Shown one piece after another: positions 7,494 through 15,746 of a DNA stretch of 40,294 nucleotides (positions are counted from its first letter, which is position 1; each line of letters begins with the position of its first letter). The translations under genes were made by a program, and so were the position numbers. The notes below the pieces were generated by a model. That model did not search any database and was not told the origin of the DNA. It saw only the letters and a program-made list of their open reading frames with translations. The DNA is taken from contig CABQIW010000018.1 of NCBI GenBank assembly GCA_902464295.1, positions 1-40,294 on the forward strand, written 5' to 3'. The DNA is from an uncultured Eggerthella sp. (lineage in GTDB: Bacteria; Actinomycetota; Coriobacteriia; Coriobacteriales; Eggerthellaceae).

Positions 7494-8837
7494 ATGGCAA
7501 TGAGCCCTGATCAAGATTTCGTACTGAAGACCATCAAGAGCAGGGACGTTCATTTCGTGCGCTTCTGGTTCTGCGATGTGCTCGGCAACATGAAGTCGTT
7601 CGCTGTTATTCCGAGCGAGCTCGAAAACGCCTTTGAAGAGGGCATGGGTTTCGATGCAAGCTGCGTGCAAGGCTTTTCGCTGAACTATGAATCCGATATG
7701 CTCGCATTCCCCGATGCGACCACCTTCCAGATCCTTCCCTGGCGTCCTGCTGAGAACGCGGTCGCTCGTATGTTCTGCTCGATCCGCACCCCTGAAGGCT
7801 GCATCTACGATGGCGATTCCCGCGCGGTGCTCGCCAAAGTGGTGGCGCGCGCTGAGCAGCTCGGCTACATGATGAACGTGGGCCCCGAGATCGAGTACTA
7901 CTATTTCAAGGATCGCGAAGGGCTTGAGGTGCTCGACACCGGCGGCTACTTCGACCTTACCTCGCTCGATAACGCGAGCGATCTAAGGCGCGATACCATC
8001 CTCACGCTCGAGAAGCTGGGCATTCCGGTCGAGTACTCGCACCATGAGAACGGCCCCTCGCAGCAAGAGATCGATTTGCGTTTCGCCGATGCGTTCACCA
8101 TGGCCGATAACGTGATGACCTACAAATTAACGGTCAAAGAGATCGCCATGAAGTATGGCCACTATGCCTCGTTCATGCCGAAGCCCATGGCTGACCAGCC
8201 TGGCTCGGGCATGCATATTCATCAGAGCCTGTTCGACGAGAACGGCAACAACGTCTTCTTCGACGAGAACGACCCCGATGGCTATAACCTCTCGAAGATC
8301 GCGAAGCATTACATCGCAGGGCTTTTGAAGTACGCACCTGAATTCGCGCTCATCACGAATCCGACGGTGAACTCTTACAAGCGTCTCGTGCCGGGTGGGG
8401 AAGCGCCCATCCAGATCACCTGGGCGCGTTCGAATCGCTGCACGCTCGTGCGCATTCCAGGGTACAAGCCGCATAAGGAAGAAGCTTGTCGCGTCGAGCT
8501 GCGCAATCCTGATCCTTCATGTAACCCCTATCTTGCGTTTGCGGTCACGCTCGCTGCGGGCCTTAAGGGCATTCAGGACGAGCTGCCGCTCGAGCCCCCC
8601 ACGGAAGACCCCACGCTGTTCACCTGTACGCGCCACGAGCTCAACGAACGCGGTATTCGCACGCTGCCTGATACGCTCGGCGATGCCGTGGAGCTCTTCG
8701 CTTCCTCCGAGCTTATGCGCGAGGTATTGGGCGAACATATCCATTCTTATCTAGTCGAGGCGAAGCGTGCGGAATGGAACGAATACCAGAAGAGCGTTTC
8801 CGCGTGGGAACTCGATCACTACCTTGGTGTTCTGTAG
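7494..8837 (+). CDS. glnA: Type I glutamine synthetase
   Basis: This 447-residue enzyme makes glutamine from glutamate, ammonia and ATP in the cytoplasm as a dodecamer. It shows the family motifs: metal-ligand region NVGPEIEYYYF, ENGPSQQEIDLRFA, GSGMHIHQSLFDENG, the NPTVNSYKRLVPGGEAP loop, and RIPGYKPHKEEACRVELRNP. It has the length of the shorter GSI-alpha class and lacks the adenylylation-loop tyrosine region of GSI-beta enzymes, so control is expected by transcription or feedback rather than by GlnE. The ATG at 7494 follows GGGAAGGAAG. A GlnR-like regulator gene starts 9 nt after the stop, and a candidate GlnR box sits in the promoter. Together they suggest a self-contained nitrogen-control operon. 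Confidence 0.95.
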   Translation: MAMSPDQDFVLKTIKSRDVHFVRFWFCDVLGNMKSFAVIPSELENAFEEGMGFDASCVQGFSLNYESDMLAFPDATTFQILPWRPAENAVARMFCSIRTPEGCIYDGDSRAVLAKVVARAEQLGYMMNVGPEIEYYYFKDREGLEVLDTGGYFDLTSLDNASDLRRDTILTLEKLGIPVEYSHHENGPSQQEIDLRFADAFTMADNVMTYKLTVKEIAMKYGHYASFMPKPMADQPGSGMHIHQSLFDENGNNVFFDENDPDGYNLSKIAKHYIAGLLKYAPEFALITNPTVNSYKRLVPGGEAPIQITWARSNRCTLVRIPGYKPHKEEACRVELRNPDPSCNPYLAFAVTLAAGLKGIQDELPLEPPTEDPTLFTCTRHELNERGIRTLPDTLGDAVELFASSELMREVLGEHIHSYLVEAKRAEWNEYQKSVSAWELDHYLGVL

Positions 8838-8846
8838 GAGGCATGG

Positions 8847-9521
8847 ATGCAGAGAAAAAGTGTCATATTCGTGGCCGATAGCCTCGATAACGCGCATAAG
8901 TTCCAAGCGGTGCTCTCCGGCATGGATGCGGATGTGGTTGCGGGTTCCTCCCTGCAGTTCAAGAAGCTCCTGCATGAACATCCCAACAGCGACCTGATCA
9001 TCTTTGAAGCTTCAGGCGATGCTACTCAATCCATTGCGATGGTAGAAGATGTGATGGTCCAAGATGGCGGTGGGTCGATCCTTATCATCGTGAAGGAAGA
9101 CATGCTGCAGGGGCTGCGTCTGCCCGTGCGCTTGAATAGCGATTTCGTAGTGCAAGGAGCGAGTGCGGATGAGTGCGCTTTGCGCATTCGTCAGTTGCTC
9201 TGGCCGGGCAATGAGACTTCCACGAGTGATTTCATCTCGATTGACACGATGACCATCAATCTGGCTACCTACCAGGTAACCGTGGCAGGCGAGCCGGTCG
9301 ATTTCACCTATCTCGAATATGCGCTGCTTGCGTTTCTCGTCACGCACCCTGGGCGCACGTATTCGCGCGATGCGCTTTTGCGGCGCGTATGGGGCTTCGA
9401 TTATTTCGGCGGTTCGCGCACAGTGGATGTGCACGTGCGACGCGTGCGCGCCAAGCTCGGTCCCGATCTGGCGCAACGCCTTGAGACCGTTCGTGGTGTC
9501 GGATATCTTTGGAGTGCCTGA
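8847..9521 (+). CDS. glnR: GlnR-like orphan OmpR-family regulator with degenerate receiver
   Basis: This 224-residue DNA-binding protein has an N-terminal receiver-like domain (about 1-115) and a C-terminal winged helix (about 125-222). The winged helix, with VWGFDYFGGSRTVDVHVRR and AKLGPDL, is very close to actinobacterial GlnR. The receiver lacks the phosphorylation pocket: the double Asp after strand 1 reads VADS, the phospho-Asp position in SDLIIFEAS is Glu, and the late Lys is missing. GlnR of Streptomyces and Mycobacterium is likewise an orphan regulator that does not need classical phosphorylation and controls glnA. GGAGG at 8837-8841 overlaps the glnA stop and selects ATG 8847. No histidine kinase gene is nearby. 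The closely related orphan type MtrA is the alternative, but the glnA neighbour favours GlnR. Confidence 0.8.
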   Translation: MQRKSVIFVADSLDNAHKFQAVLSGMDADVVAGSSLQFKKLLHEHPNSDLIIFEASGDATQSIAMVEDVMVQDGGGSILIIVKEDMLQGLRLPVRLNSDFVVQGASADECALRIRQLLWPGNETSTSDFISIDTMTINLATYQVTVAGEPVDFTYLEYALLAFLVTHPGRTYSRDALLRRVWGFDYFGGSRTVDVHVRRVRAKLGPDLAQRLETVRGVGYLWSA

Positions 9522-9523
9522 TC

Positions 9524-12157
9524 ATGTCTAAAACTGTTGCCATCATCGATGGAAATTCCCTTATGCACCGCGCGTTTCATGCGGTGCCTCCTGCCATGCA
9601 AGCTCCTGATGGCACGCCCACCAATGCTGCATTTGGCTTTTTAGCGATGCTCATCAAGTTCATCGAAGAGCAGCATCCCGATGCGATCGTGTGCGCTTTC
9701 GATAAGGGAAAGCCAGCCTTTCGCATGGAGGCGCTCGAGCAGTACAAAGCACAACGCCCGCCTATGGACGATAACTTGCGTGTGCAGTTTCCGCTCATCG
9801 AAGACTTGCTCGCTGCTCTCAACATTCCTGTGGTGGCGCTTCCTGGCTGGGAAGGTGACGATATCCTAGGTACCCTTTCTGCTCAAAACGAGAAGCTCGG
9901 TTATAACTCGCTGCTTGTGACTGGCGATAAGGATGCCTATCAGCTGGCGAGCGATCTTACGCGTATCGTCACCACGAAGAAGGGTATCACCGACGTGGTT
10001 GTCTATGGTCCAACTGAAGTGGAGGAGCGCTATGGTGTTACCCCCGATCAGTTCACGGATTTCTTAGGCTTGAAGGGCGATAAGGCAGACAATATCCCAG
10101 GTGTTCCTGGCATCGGCGATAAAAAGGCTGCGGCTATGCTGCAGGAATTCGACGATCTCGAGGGCATCTATGCGCATCTTGATGCTTTTAAGGGAAAGCA
10201 GCTTGAGAATCTCACGAATCATAAGGACGATGCTTTCCTTTCGCGTGAAGTTGCCACGATCGTGCGCGATGTGCCGATCGAGATCGATCTCGAAGATCTT
10301 ACGTTTCCTGATTTCGATGCAGCAAAAGTAACGGAGGCGTTCACGAGCGTGCGCTTCATGGCTCACTTGACCAAAGTGCTCGATATGCTCGGTAGCGCCT
10401 CGACGCCGGCAGGTGCAGAGACGTTCGAAGCTCATCCGCTTGTTGAAGGAGCAGATGCACAGGCGAGTTTCGAGGCGCTTATCACGTCGGATGTGAGCAT
10501 GCCGGTAGTGCTGGTTGACAGCGACAAGCAAGGTTCGCTTTTCGGCGATGAAGTCCATATGGTGCTGCGCACTGAAACTGAGACGCTCTACCTTACGGGC
10601 GATGAAGCCAAGCAGGCACTTGCACGTTTGGTCAAGGAAGGGCGCTTCATCACCTTTGATGCGAAGAAGCTGGTCGAGCAAGTGTTTCCCCACGATTCTT
10701 CCGATGCTGCGTTAGTGAGCGCAGAAGAGGTACTGGCGATGGAGTGCTTCGACGTGGCGCTTGCCTCCTATGTGGTCAATTCTACAAATGGTGGCTTCGA
10801 CATCCAAAAGCTCGTCGAGATTCATTGCGGATCGTTCTTGCCCGATGCTGAAGCGCTTGCTGATGAGCTTGCCCTCAAGGCTGCTGCAGTGGAGCGTTTG
10901 GCTGAGATCATGCGCAGTCGTCTTGACGAAGATGGAGTGGCTTCGGTCTATACCGATATCGACTATCCGCTGGTGGGCGTACTCGCGTGCATGGAGCGTA
11001 CCGGTGCGGCTATCGACAAAGCAACACTCGATCGTATCGCGCTTGTCACCCAAGAAGAGCTCGATACGCTGCGGACGCAGATCGTTGAGCTTGCGGGCGA
11101 GGATTTCAATATCGACTCTCCCAAGCAGCTTGCCCATATCCTCTTCGAGGTGTTAGGACTAACTCCGATCAAGAAGAATCAGCGCGGCTATTCAACAGAT
11201 GCTTCGGTGCTCAAGGAGCTTTCAAAGGTGCATGAGCTGCCTGAGCTTGTGCTCCATTACCGTGAATATGCCAAGGTGAAATCGACCTACATCGATGCGT
11301 TGCCGCGTATGCGAGCAAATGATGGGCGTATCCACACGTCGTTCAATGAGATGGTCACCACAACGGGACGCCTTTCGTCATCCGATCCGAATCTGCAGAA
11401 CATTCCCGTGCGCACCGATTTTGGTCGTCAGATTCGCGAATGCTTCGTCCCGCTCGAGGAAGGCGAGGTCTTCCTCTCGGCGGACTATTCGCAGATCGAA
11501 CTGAGGTTGCTCGCACATCTTTCAGGAGACGAACATCTTATCGATGCATTTCTCTCGGGTGAAGATTTTCATGCGAAGACGGCAAGCCGAGTGTTCGATG
11601 TGCCGCTCGAAGAGGTTACGCCGCTTCTGCGCAGTCGTGCAAAGGCGGTTAACTTCGGTATCGTGTACGGTCAGCAGGCTTATGGGCTTTCGCAGTCGCT
11701 CGATATTCCCTTCGGCGATGCCAAAGACATGATCGATCGTTATTTTGCTGCATATAGTGGGGTGCGCGCCTATCTCGACAGAATCGTCGAGGAGGCCAAG
11801 AGCAATGGGTATGCTGAAACGTTGTTCGGACGCAGACGCTACATCCCTGAACTCAATGCGCGCAATGCGCAACAGCGTGGTTTTGGTGAGCGTACGGCCA
11901 TGAATCATCCCATGCAAGGCACGGCTGCTGATATCATCAAGATCGCGATGCGTCAGGTGCAAGATGAATTGGTGAAGTCTGGTGCGAAGTCCAAGCTCAT
12001 CCTGCAGGTGCATGACGAACTCGATTTCTCGGTTCCAACCGATGAGATCGAAGAGGTAAGTGCGCTCGTTTCACGCATCATGGAATCGGTTGTGGAGCTT
12101 TCAGTGCCATTGCTCGTTGATGTTTCGTGGGGAAAGAATTGGGCAGAAGCACACTAA
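9524..12157 (+). CDS. polA: DNA polymerase I
   Basis: This 877-residue enzyme fills gaps and removes RNA primers in repair and lagging-strand synthesis. The N-terminal 5'-nuclease domain (about 1-290) has AIIDGNSLMHRAFHA, AFDKGKPAFR, GWEGDDILGT and GLKGDKADNIPGVPGIG. The polymerase domain has motif A DYSQIELRLLAHLSGDEHL, motif B RAKAVNFGIVYG (Phe at the dNTP-selecting site) and motif C LQVHDELDF. In the middle 3'-5' exonuclease domain two of the four metal-binding Asp residues are lost: DTE has become DSD, NLKYD aligns with DAKKL, and the last Asp with Ala. Proofreading is therefore probably absent. ATG 9524 is chosen, since GGAG at 9511-9514 lies 9 nt upstream and only 2 nt separate it from the glnR-like stop. 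An in-frame ATG at 9509 overlaps that gene. Confidence 0.96.
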   Translation: MSKTVAIIDGNSLMHRAFHAVPPAMQAPDGTPTNAAFGFLAMLIKFIEEQHPDAIVCAFDKGKPAFRMEALEQYKAQRPPMDDNLRVQFPLIEDLLAALNIPVVALPGWEGDDILGTLSAQNEKLGYNSLLVTGDKDAYQLASDLTRIVTTKKGITDVVVYGPTEVEERYGVTPDQFTDFLGLKGDKADNIPGVPGIGDKKAAAMLQEFDDLEGIYAHLDAFKGKQLENLTNHKDDAFLSREVATIVRDVPIEIDLEDLTFPDFDAAKVTEAFTSVRFMAHLTKVLDMLGSASTPAGAETFEAHPLVEGADAQASFEALITSDVSMPVVLVDSDKQGSLFGDEVHMVLRTETETLYLTGDEAKQALARLVKEGRFITFDAKKLVEQVFPHDSSDAALVSAEEVLAMECFDVALASYVVNSTNGGFDIQKLVEIHCGSFLPDAEALADELALKAAAVERLAEIMRSRLDEDGVASVYTDIDYPLVGVLACMERTGAAIDKATLDRIALVTQEELDTLRTQIVELAGEDFNIDSPKQLAHILFEVLGLTPIKKNQRGYSTDASVLKELSKVHELPELVLHYREYAKVKSTYIDALPRMRANDGRIHTSFNEMVTTTGRLSSSDPNLQNIPVRTDFGRQIRECFVPLEEGEVFLSADYSQIELRLLAHLSGDEHLIDAFLSGEDFHAKTASRVFDVPLEEVTPLLRSRAKAVNFGIVYGQQAYGLSQSLDIPFGDAKDMIDRYFAAYSGVRAYLDRIVEEAKSNGYAETLFGRRRYIPELNARNAQQRGFGERTAMNHPMQGTAADIIKIAMRQVQDELVKSGAKSKLILQVHDELDFSVPTDEIEEVSALVSRIMESVVELSVPLLVDVSWGKNWAEAH

Positions 12158-12460
12158 CGCGCGTTTTTCGCACCGTCTAGAAAAAATTTCTCCCCAAAAG
12201 GTGCATATGGCTATAAAATAGACAGGCTGTTTTTCATGGCGTGAAGCGCATCGTAGCTGTTGGAACTTTTTCGATGTGGTTCACTTCAGGGAAACGTCGC
12301 AACCTGCTTGATCGTGAGTGGTCTTTTCCCTCGAACACGCATGATCGCTTAAGCGGGAAACGAATACTTTTAAAGGTAGATGCGCATGCGTTTTATTGAC
12401 GCGGCCTTGCCAGGCTGATAAGATAACGGCTTGCGTTTTGACACATTTATAGGAGTATGC
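12158..12460. other. Intergenic region between polA and rplU
   Basis: These 303 nt hold the rplU promoter (12396-12424) near the right end. Near the left end there is a weak hairpin, GCACC (about 12170-12174) with GGTGC, spanning an A/T-rich AGAAAAAATTTCT palindrome. I see no clear T-run terminator for polA and no convincing gene. The ribosomal-protein leader structure described for L21 in Firmicutes is not recognisable by eye. Confidence 0.4.
12396..12424 (+). promoter_or_regulatory. Predicted sigma-70 promoter of rplU-rpmA
   Basis: TTGACG (12396-12401) and TAAGAT (12419-12424) are separated by exactly 17 nt. Transcription would start near 12431, which gives a ~30-nt leader with AGGAG before the rplU start. 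Confidence 0.65.
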
Positions 12461-12784
12461 ATGTACGCAATCGTAAAGACCGGTGGTAAGCAGTACAAGG
12501 TTGCCGCTGGAGACTATCTCAATATCGAAAAGCTCGATGCTGAAGTGGGCGCGAAGGTTCCCCTTACGGCTATCGCTGTTGTCGATGGCGACAAAGTTGT
12601 TGCCGATCCGGCTAAAGCTGCGAAGACCAAGGTAGAGGCTGAGGTCGTCGAGCAGTTCAAGGGCGAAAAGCAGATCATCTTCAAGTTCAAGAAGCGCAAG
12701 AACTACAAGCGCACCCGTGGTCATCGTCAGAATCTCACGCGCGTGAAGATCGTGTCGGTCGGTTCTGCTAAAGCGAAGAAATAA
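12461..12784 (+). CDS. rplU: 50S ribosomal protein L21
   Basis: This 107-residue protein has the L21 signature MYAIVKTGGKQYKV at its start and the basic C-terminal FKKRKNYKRTRGHRQ that contacts 23S rRNA. It is the usual length. ATG 12461 lies 5 nt after AGGAG; an in-frame upstream codon at 12431 would add residues absent from the family. rpmA follows after 15 nt. The small protease gene (prp) found between them in Firmicutes is absent, in line with the short L27 N-terminus here. Confidence 0.97.
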   Translation: MYAIVKTGGKQYKVAAGDYLNIEKLDAEVGAKVPLTAIAVVDGDKVVADPAKAAKTKVEAEVVEQFKGEKQIIFKFKKRKNYKRTRGHRQNLTRVKIVSVGSAKAKK

Positions 12785-12799
12785 GAAGGAGGGAATAGA

Positions 12800-13051
12800 A
12801 TGGCACACAAGAAAGGTCAAGGTTCCATCCGTAATGGTCGTGATTCTCAGTCGAAGCGTCTTGGTTGCAAGCGTTTCGCTGGTGAGCAGGTCGGCCCTGG
12901 CGTGATCCTCGTTCGTCAGCGTGGTACCCGTATTCATCCGGGCGAGAACGTTGGTCGTGGTAAGGACGATACGTTGTTCGCACTGTGCGAGGGCGTTGTC
13001 GAATACACGAAAGGTGTTCGCCGCAAGGTTCATGTTCGCCCTCAGGCATAA
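12800..13051 (+). CDS. rpmA: 50S ribosomal protein L27
   Basis: This 83-residue protein begins MAHKKGQGSIRNGRDS and contains GVILVRQRGTRIHPGENVGRG, both diagnostic of L27. Its N-terminal tail reaches the peptidyl-transferase centre. The N-terminus has no Firmicutes-type cleavable extension. AAGGAGGG at 12786-12793 is a strong ribosome site. A clear intrinsic terminator follows 27 nt after the stop. Confidence 0.97.
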   Translation: MAHKKGQGSIRNGRDSQSKRLGCKRFAGEQVGPGVILVRQRGTRIHPGENVGRGKDDTLFALCEGVVEYTKGVRRKVHVRPQA

Positions 13052-13078
13052 CTTGAACCTATTAGAGCAACGAAGTCG

Positions 13079-13107
13079 AAGCCCTCTGCCTTTGCAGGGG
13101 GCTTTTC
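13079..13107 (+). terminator. Rho-independent terminator after rpmA
   Basis: GCCCTCTGC (13081-13089) pairs with GCAGGGGGC (13094-13102), a 9-bp stem with one T-G pair and a CTTT loop, followed by TTTTC. It ends the rplU-rpmA transcript just ahead of obgE, so obgE needs its own promoter. Confidence 0.9.
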
Positions 13108-13110
13108 GTT

Positions 13111-13126
13111 TAGAATGGACGCTATG
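13111..13126 (+). promoter_or_regulatory. Candidate -10 box giving a leaderless obgE mRNA
   Basis: TAGAAT at 13111-13116 is followed by 7 nt and then ATG 13124. No ribosome site lies before the ATG, and the rpmA terminator ends at 13107. A transcript starting at or next to the ATG, a common arrangement in Actinobacteria, would explain both facts. The -35 region would lie in the terminator stem and is not recognisable. Confidence 0.45.
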
Positions 13127-14518
13127 TTTATCGATAAAGTTCGCATACATGTGAAAGCAGGAGACGGCGGTGCTGGCTGCATGTCGTTTCGCCGTGAAGC
13201 CCACGTGCCGAAGGGTGGCCCCGATGGTGGCGATGGTGGCCGTGGTGGGAACGTGATCGTGCGTGCTGACGCGGGCGTTTCCACGCTCATCGACTACCGT
13301 TTCAAACATCATTTCAAGGCTACGCGCGGTACGCACGGCAAGGGCTCGAAGATGCACGGCGCCAACGGTGAGGACCTGGTGCTGAAGGTTCCGGTGGGAA
13401 CTGTGGTGCGTGAGTACTTCGAGGAAACGAAAGAGGTGGGTGAGCTCTTAGCCGATCTTACTCACGATGGCGAAGAGATCGTAGTGGCAGAAGGCGGTCC
13501 GGGTGGTCGCGGCAATACGCATTTCGTCACGCCCACGCGCCGCGCTCCTGCCTTCGCTGAACTGGGTGTTCCTGCCGAAGAGGGCTGGATCGAGCTTGAG
13601 ATGAAGCTCATGGCCGATGCTGCGCTTGTGGGCATGCCTTCTGCGGGCAAGTCTTCGCTCATTGCGCGCATGTCGGCGGCTAAGCCCAAGATCGCTGACT
13701 ATCCGTTCACTACGCTCGTTCCGAACTTGGGCGTGGTGAAGGTGCAGGATTATAGCTATGTGGTGGCCGATGTTCCCGGGTTGATCGAAGGAGCACACGC
13801 AGGCAAAGGACTCGGTCATGAGTTCTTGCGCCACATCGAGCGCAGCGCGATCATCTTGCACGTGGTCGACTTGACCGGTGGCTATGAAGGCCGCGACCCC
13901 GTTGAAGATTACGAGATCATCAAGCGCGAGCTCGAACTGTATGCGCCTGAGCTGGCCGAACGCCCGTGCATCGTGGTGGGCAACAAGATCGATATGCCTG
14001 GCGCGCAGGAGGCTGCAGCGCGTTTGGCGGAGGTGGTGCGCCGCGATTCGATCGCGCGTGCCGGGGGCGATGAGTTCGCCACGAGCCCCCTCGATCCCCG
14101 CTTGTTCTGCACGAGCACCGTTACCCAGGCGGGCATCGAAGCGCTCATGGCGGCGACCGGCGGGAAGGTTCAGCAACTGCGCGAAGAAGCACGTGCTGAA
14201 TATGACGCGCAAGAGCATTTCGACCAGGTGTGGGAGCATAAGCGTCAGGAGCGCCGTGCGCGCTACGAGATCACGCAGCTCTCCGAAGGGGTGTTCCGCG
14301 TGAGTGGTAAGCAGATCGAGCGCATGGTCATCCAGACCGACTGGGAAAACGATGAAGCGATCGCGTTTCTGCAGCATCGTTTCAAGCGCCTTGGCCTTGA
14401 TGAGGCGCTTGAGAAAGCGGGTGCACGTGATGGGGACGAGATTCGTATTCTTGGATACGACTTCGAGTTCGAATCGGCGCGCATGCATGAAGATGCCTAT
14501 CGCGGGCTGGACCTATAG
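13124..14518 (+). CDS. obgE: Obg-family GTPase (ObgE/CgtA)
   Basis: This 464-residue GTPase takes part in late 50S ribosome assembly and stringent-type control. It has the glycine-rich Obg fold at the N-terminus (GDGGAGCMSFRREA, GGPDGGDGGRGG), then the G domain with G1 GMPSAGKSS, G3 DVPGLIEGAHAGKGLG and G4 VGNKIDM, and finally a C-terminal OCT domain of about 80 residues. ATG 13124 (MFIDKVRIHVKAGDGG) matches the family start; ATG 13115 would add three residues. Neither has a good ribosome site, and a -10 box directly upstream suggests a leaderless mRNA. The gene opens the obgE-proB-proA-nadD-yqeK-rsfS series. Confidence 0.96.
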   Translation: MFIDKVRIHVKAGDGGAGCMSFRREAHVPKGGPDGGDGGRGGNVIVRADAGVSTLIDYRFKHHFKATRGTHGKGSKMHGANGEDLVLKVPVGTVVREYFEETKEVGELLADLTHDGEEIVVAEGGPGGRGNTHFVTPTRRAPAFAELGVPAEEGWIELEMKLMADAALVGMPSAGKSSLIARMSAAKPKIADYPFTTLVPNLGVVKVQDYSYVVADVPGLIEGAHAGKGLGHEFLRHIERSAIILHVVDLTGGYEGRDPVEDYEIIKRELELYAPELAERPCIVVGNKIDMPGAQEAAARLAEVVRRDSIARAGGDEFATSPLDPRLFCTSTVTQAGIEALMAATGGKVQQLREEARAEYDAQEHFDQVWEHKRQERRARYEITQLSEGVFRVSGKQIERMVIQTDWENDEAIAFLQHRFKRLGLDEALEKAGARDGDEIRILGYDFEFESARMHEDAYRGLDL

Positions 14519-14609
14519 GTAGTTGTAAGCGTAGGATTTCGTGCGGTGGTTGCGTGATGTGGCCGATCTGCACGCGGCAGTGCCGAACGGAGAAGAGGAA
14601 AGGACGCAC

Positions 14610-15737
14610 ATGAGCCTTGAGCAGAAGAAGATCATGGTCGTGAAGATCGGCTCCTCTACGCTCGTTACGGGTGAAGGCAAGCTCGATACGGCCTATCTTT
14701 CCACGCTCGCCTCGCAGATCAGCGGGCTACGGCAGCGTGGATGGAGTCCGATCATCGTAACGAGCGGCGCGGTTGCCTGCGGGCTCGAGGCGCTTGGCAT
14801 CCCCACGCGCCCGAGCGATACCCCTTCGCTTCAGGCGGCGGCTTCGGTGGGCACCAATATCCTCGTGAGCAGCTATGCGCGTGCCTTCAAAGCGTACGAT
14901 ATGCTCACTTCGCTCGTGCTCATCACGCGGCAGGTCACCGCTGATCGCGAGCAGTACTTGCACGTGCGCGATACCCTCGAGCGCTTGCTCGATCTAGGGG
15001 TGGTGCCGCTCATCAACGAGAACGATACGGTTTCTGTCGATCAGCTTCGCTTCGGCGACAACGACACCCTTGCCGCGCTGGTCGCTTGTTTGGTGAAGGC
15101 CCAGCTCTGTGTGGTCTTCTCTGATATCGAAGGGCTCTTCACAGCGAACCCTTTCGAAGATGCGACCGCTACGCTCATTCCTGAAGTCTCTTCTATCACG
15201 CCTGAGGTCATGGCGCTTGCTTCTGGATCGAGCTCGACGGTTGGCTCGGGTGGCATGATCACGAAGATCCGTGCGGCGCGCGTGCTCATGGCAGCTGGCA
15301 TCGATATGGTCATCTGCCAGGGTCACAACAATGATTTCCTCATCCAGCTTGCCGAAGGGCAGTCGCTCGGGACGCGTTTCTCTCCGTGCGGCACAGTTCA
15401 CGATATCACGCCGAAGAAGCTTTGGATCGCATTGGGTGATACGGCCAAAGGCTCGCTCATCGTGGACGAAGGCGCGGCTGAAGCGCTCGTTTCGCGTGGT
15501 TCGTCGCTTTTGGCGGTAGGCGTATGCGGTGTTGAAGGGAGCTTCGCACGCGAAGACATCGTCGATATCGTGAATACGAACGGGCATATCATCGCACGCG
15601 GAAAAGCAGGGGCATCGTCTTCCGAGATCACCCTTGCGTGCGGGCGAAGCCAGCGAGAGATCAAGGGCAATGAGCTTTTGCGCGACTTAGCGCAGCGCCC
15701 GGTCGTGCACCGTGATGAATTGGTAGTTTTCGAGTAA
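14610..15737 (+). CDS. proB: Glutamate 5-kinase
   Basis: This 375-residue enzyme phosphorylates glutamate, the first step of proline synthesis. The amino-acid kinase domain shows VVKIGSSTLV near the N-terminus, VTSGAVACG, PLINENDTVS and GSGGMITKIRAAR. A C-terminal PUA domain follows from about residue 270, as in the E. coli enzyme. The start is ATG 14610 behind GAGGAAAGG; an upstream in-frame GTG at 14541 would add 23 residues unlike the family. proA follows 9 nt after the stop, so the two sequential enzymes are co-expressed. Regulation by proline feedback is known for the family. Confidence 0.96.
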   Translation: MSLEQKKIMVVKIGSSTLVTGEGKLDTAYLSTLASQISGLRQRGWSPIIVTSGAVACGLEALGIPTRPSDTPSLQAAASVGTNILVSSYARAFKAYDMLTSLVLITRQVTADREQYLHVRDTLERLLDLGVVPLINENDTVSVDQLRFGDNDTLAALVACLVKAQLCVVFSDIEGLFTANPFEDATATLIPEVSSITPEVMALASGSSSTVGSGGMITKIRAARVLMAAGIDMVICQGHNNDFLIQLAEGQSLGTRFSPCGTVHDITPKKLWIALGDTAKGSLIVDEGAAEALVSRGSSLLAVGVCGVEGSFAREDIVDIVNTNGHIIARGKAGASSSEITLACGRSQREIKGNELLRDLAQRPVVHRDELVVFE

Positions 15738-15746
15738 GGCGAAGAT

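Noticed and set aside
7265..7495. Minus-strand 76-codon frame between metI and glnA
   Set aside because: It runs through the degenerate tandem repeat, has no ribosome site and would start inside glnA.
12158..12460. L21 ribosomal leader RNA before rplU
   Set aside because: The predicted promoter leaves only about 30 nt of leader, and no characteristic structure is seen upstream by eye.
12281..13357. Minus-strand frame of 358 codons across rplU, rpmA and the start of obgE
   Set aside because: It would cover two ribosomal protein genes and a terminator on the other strand, and shows no domain.
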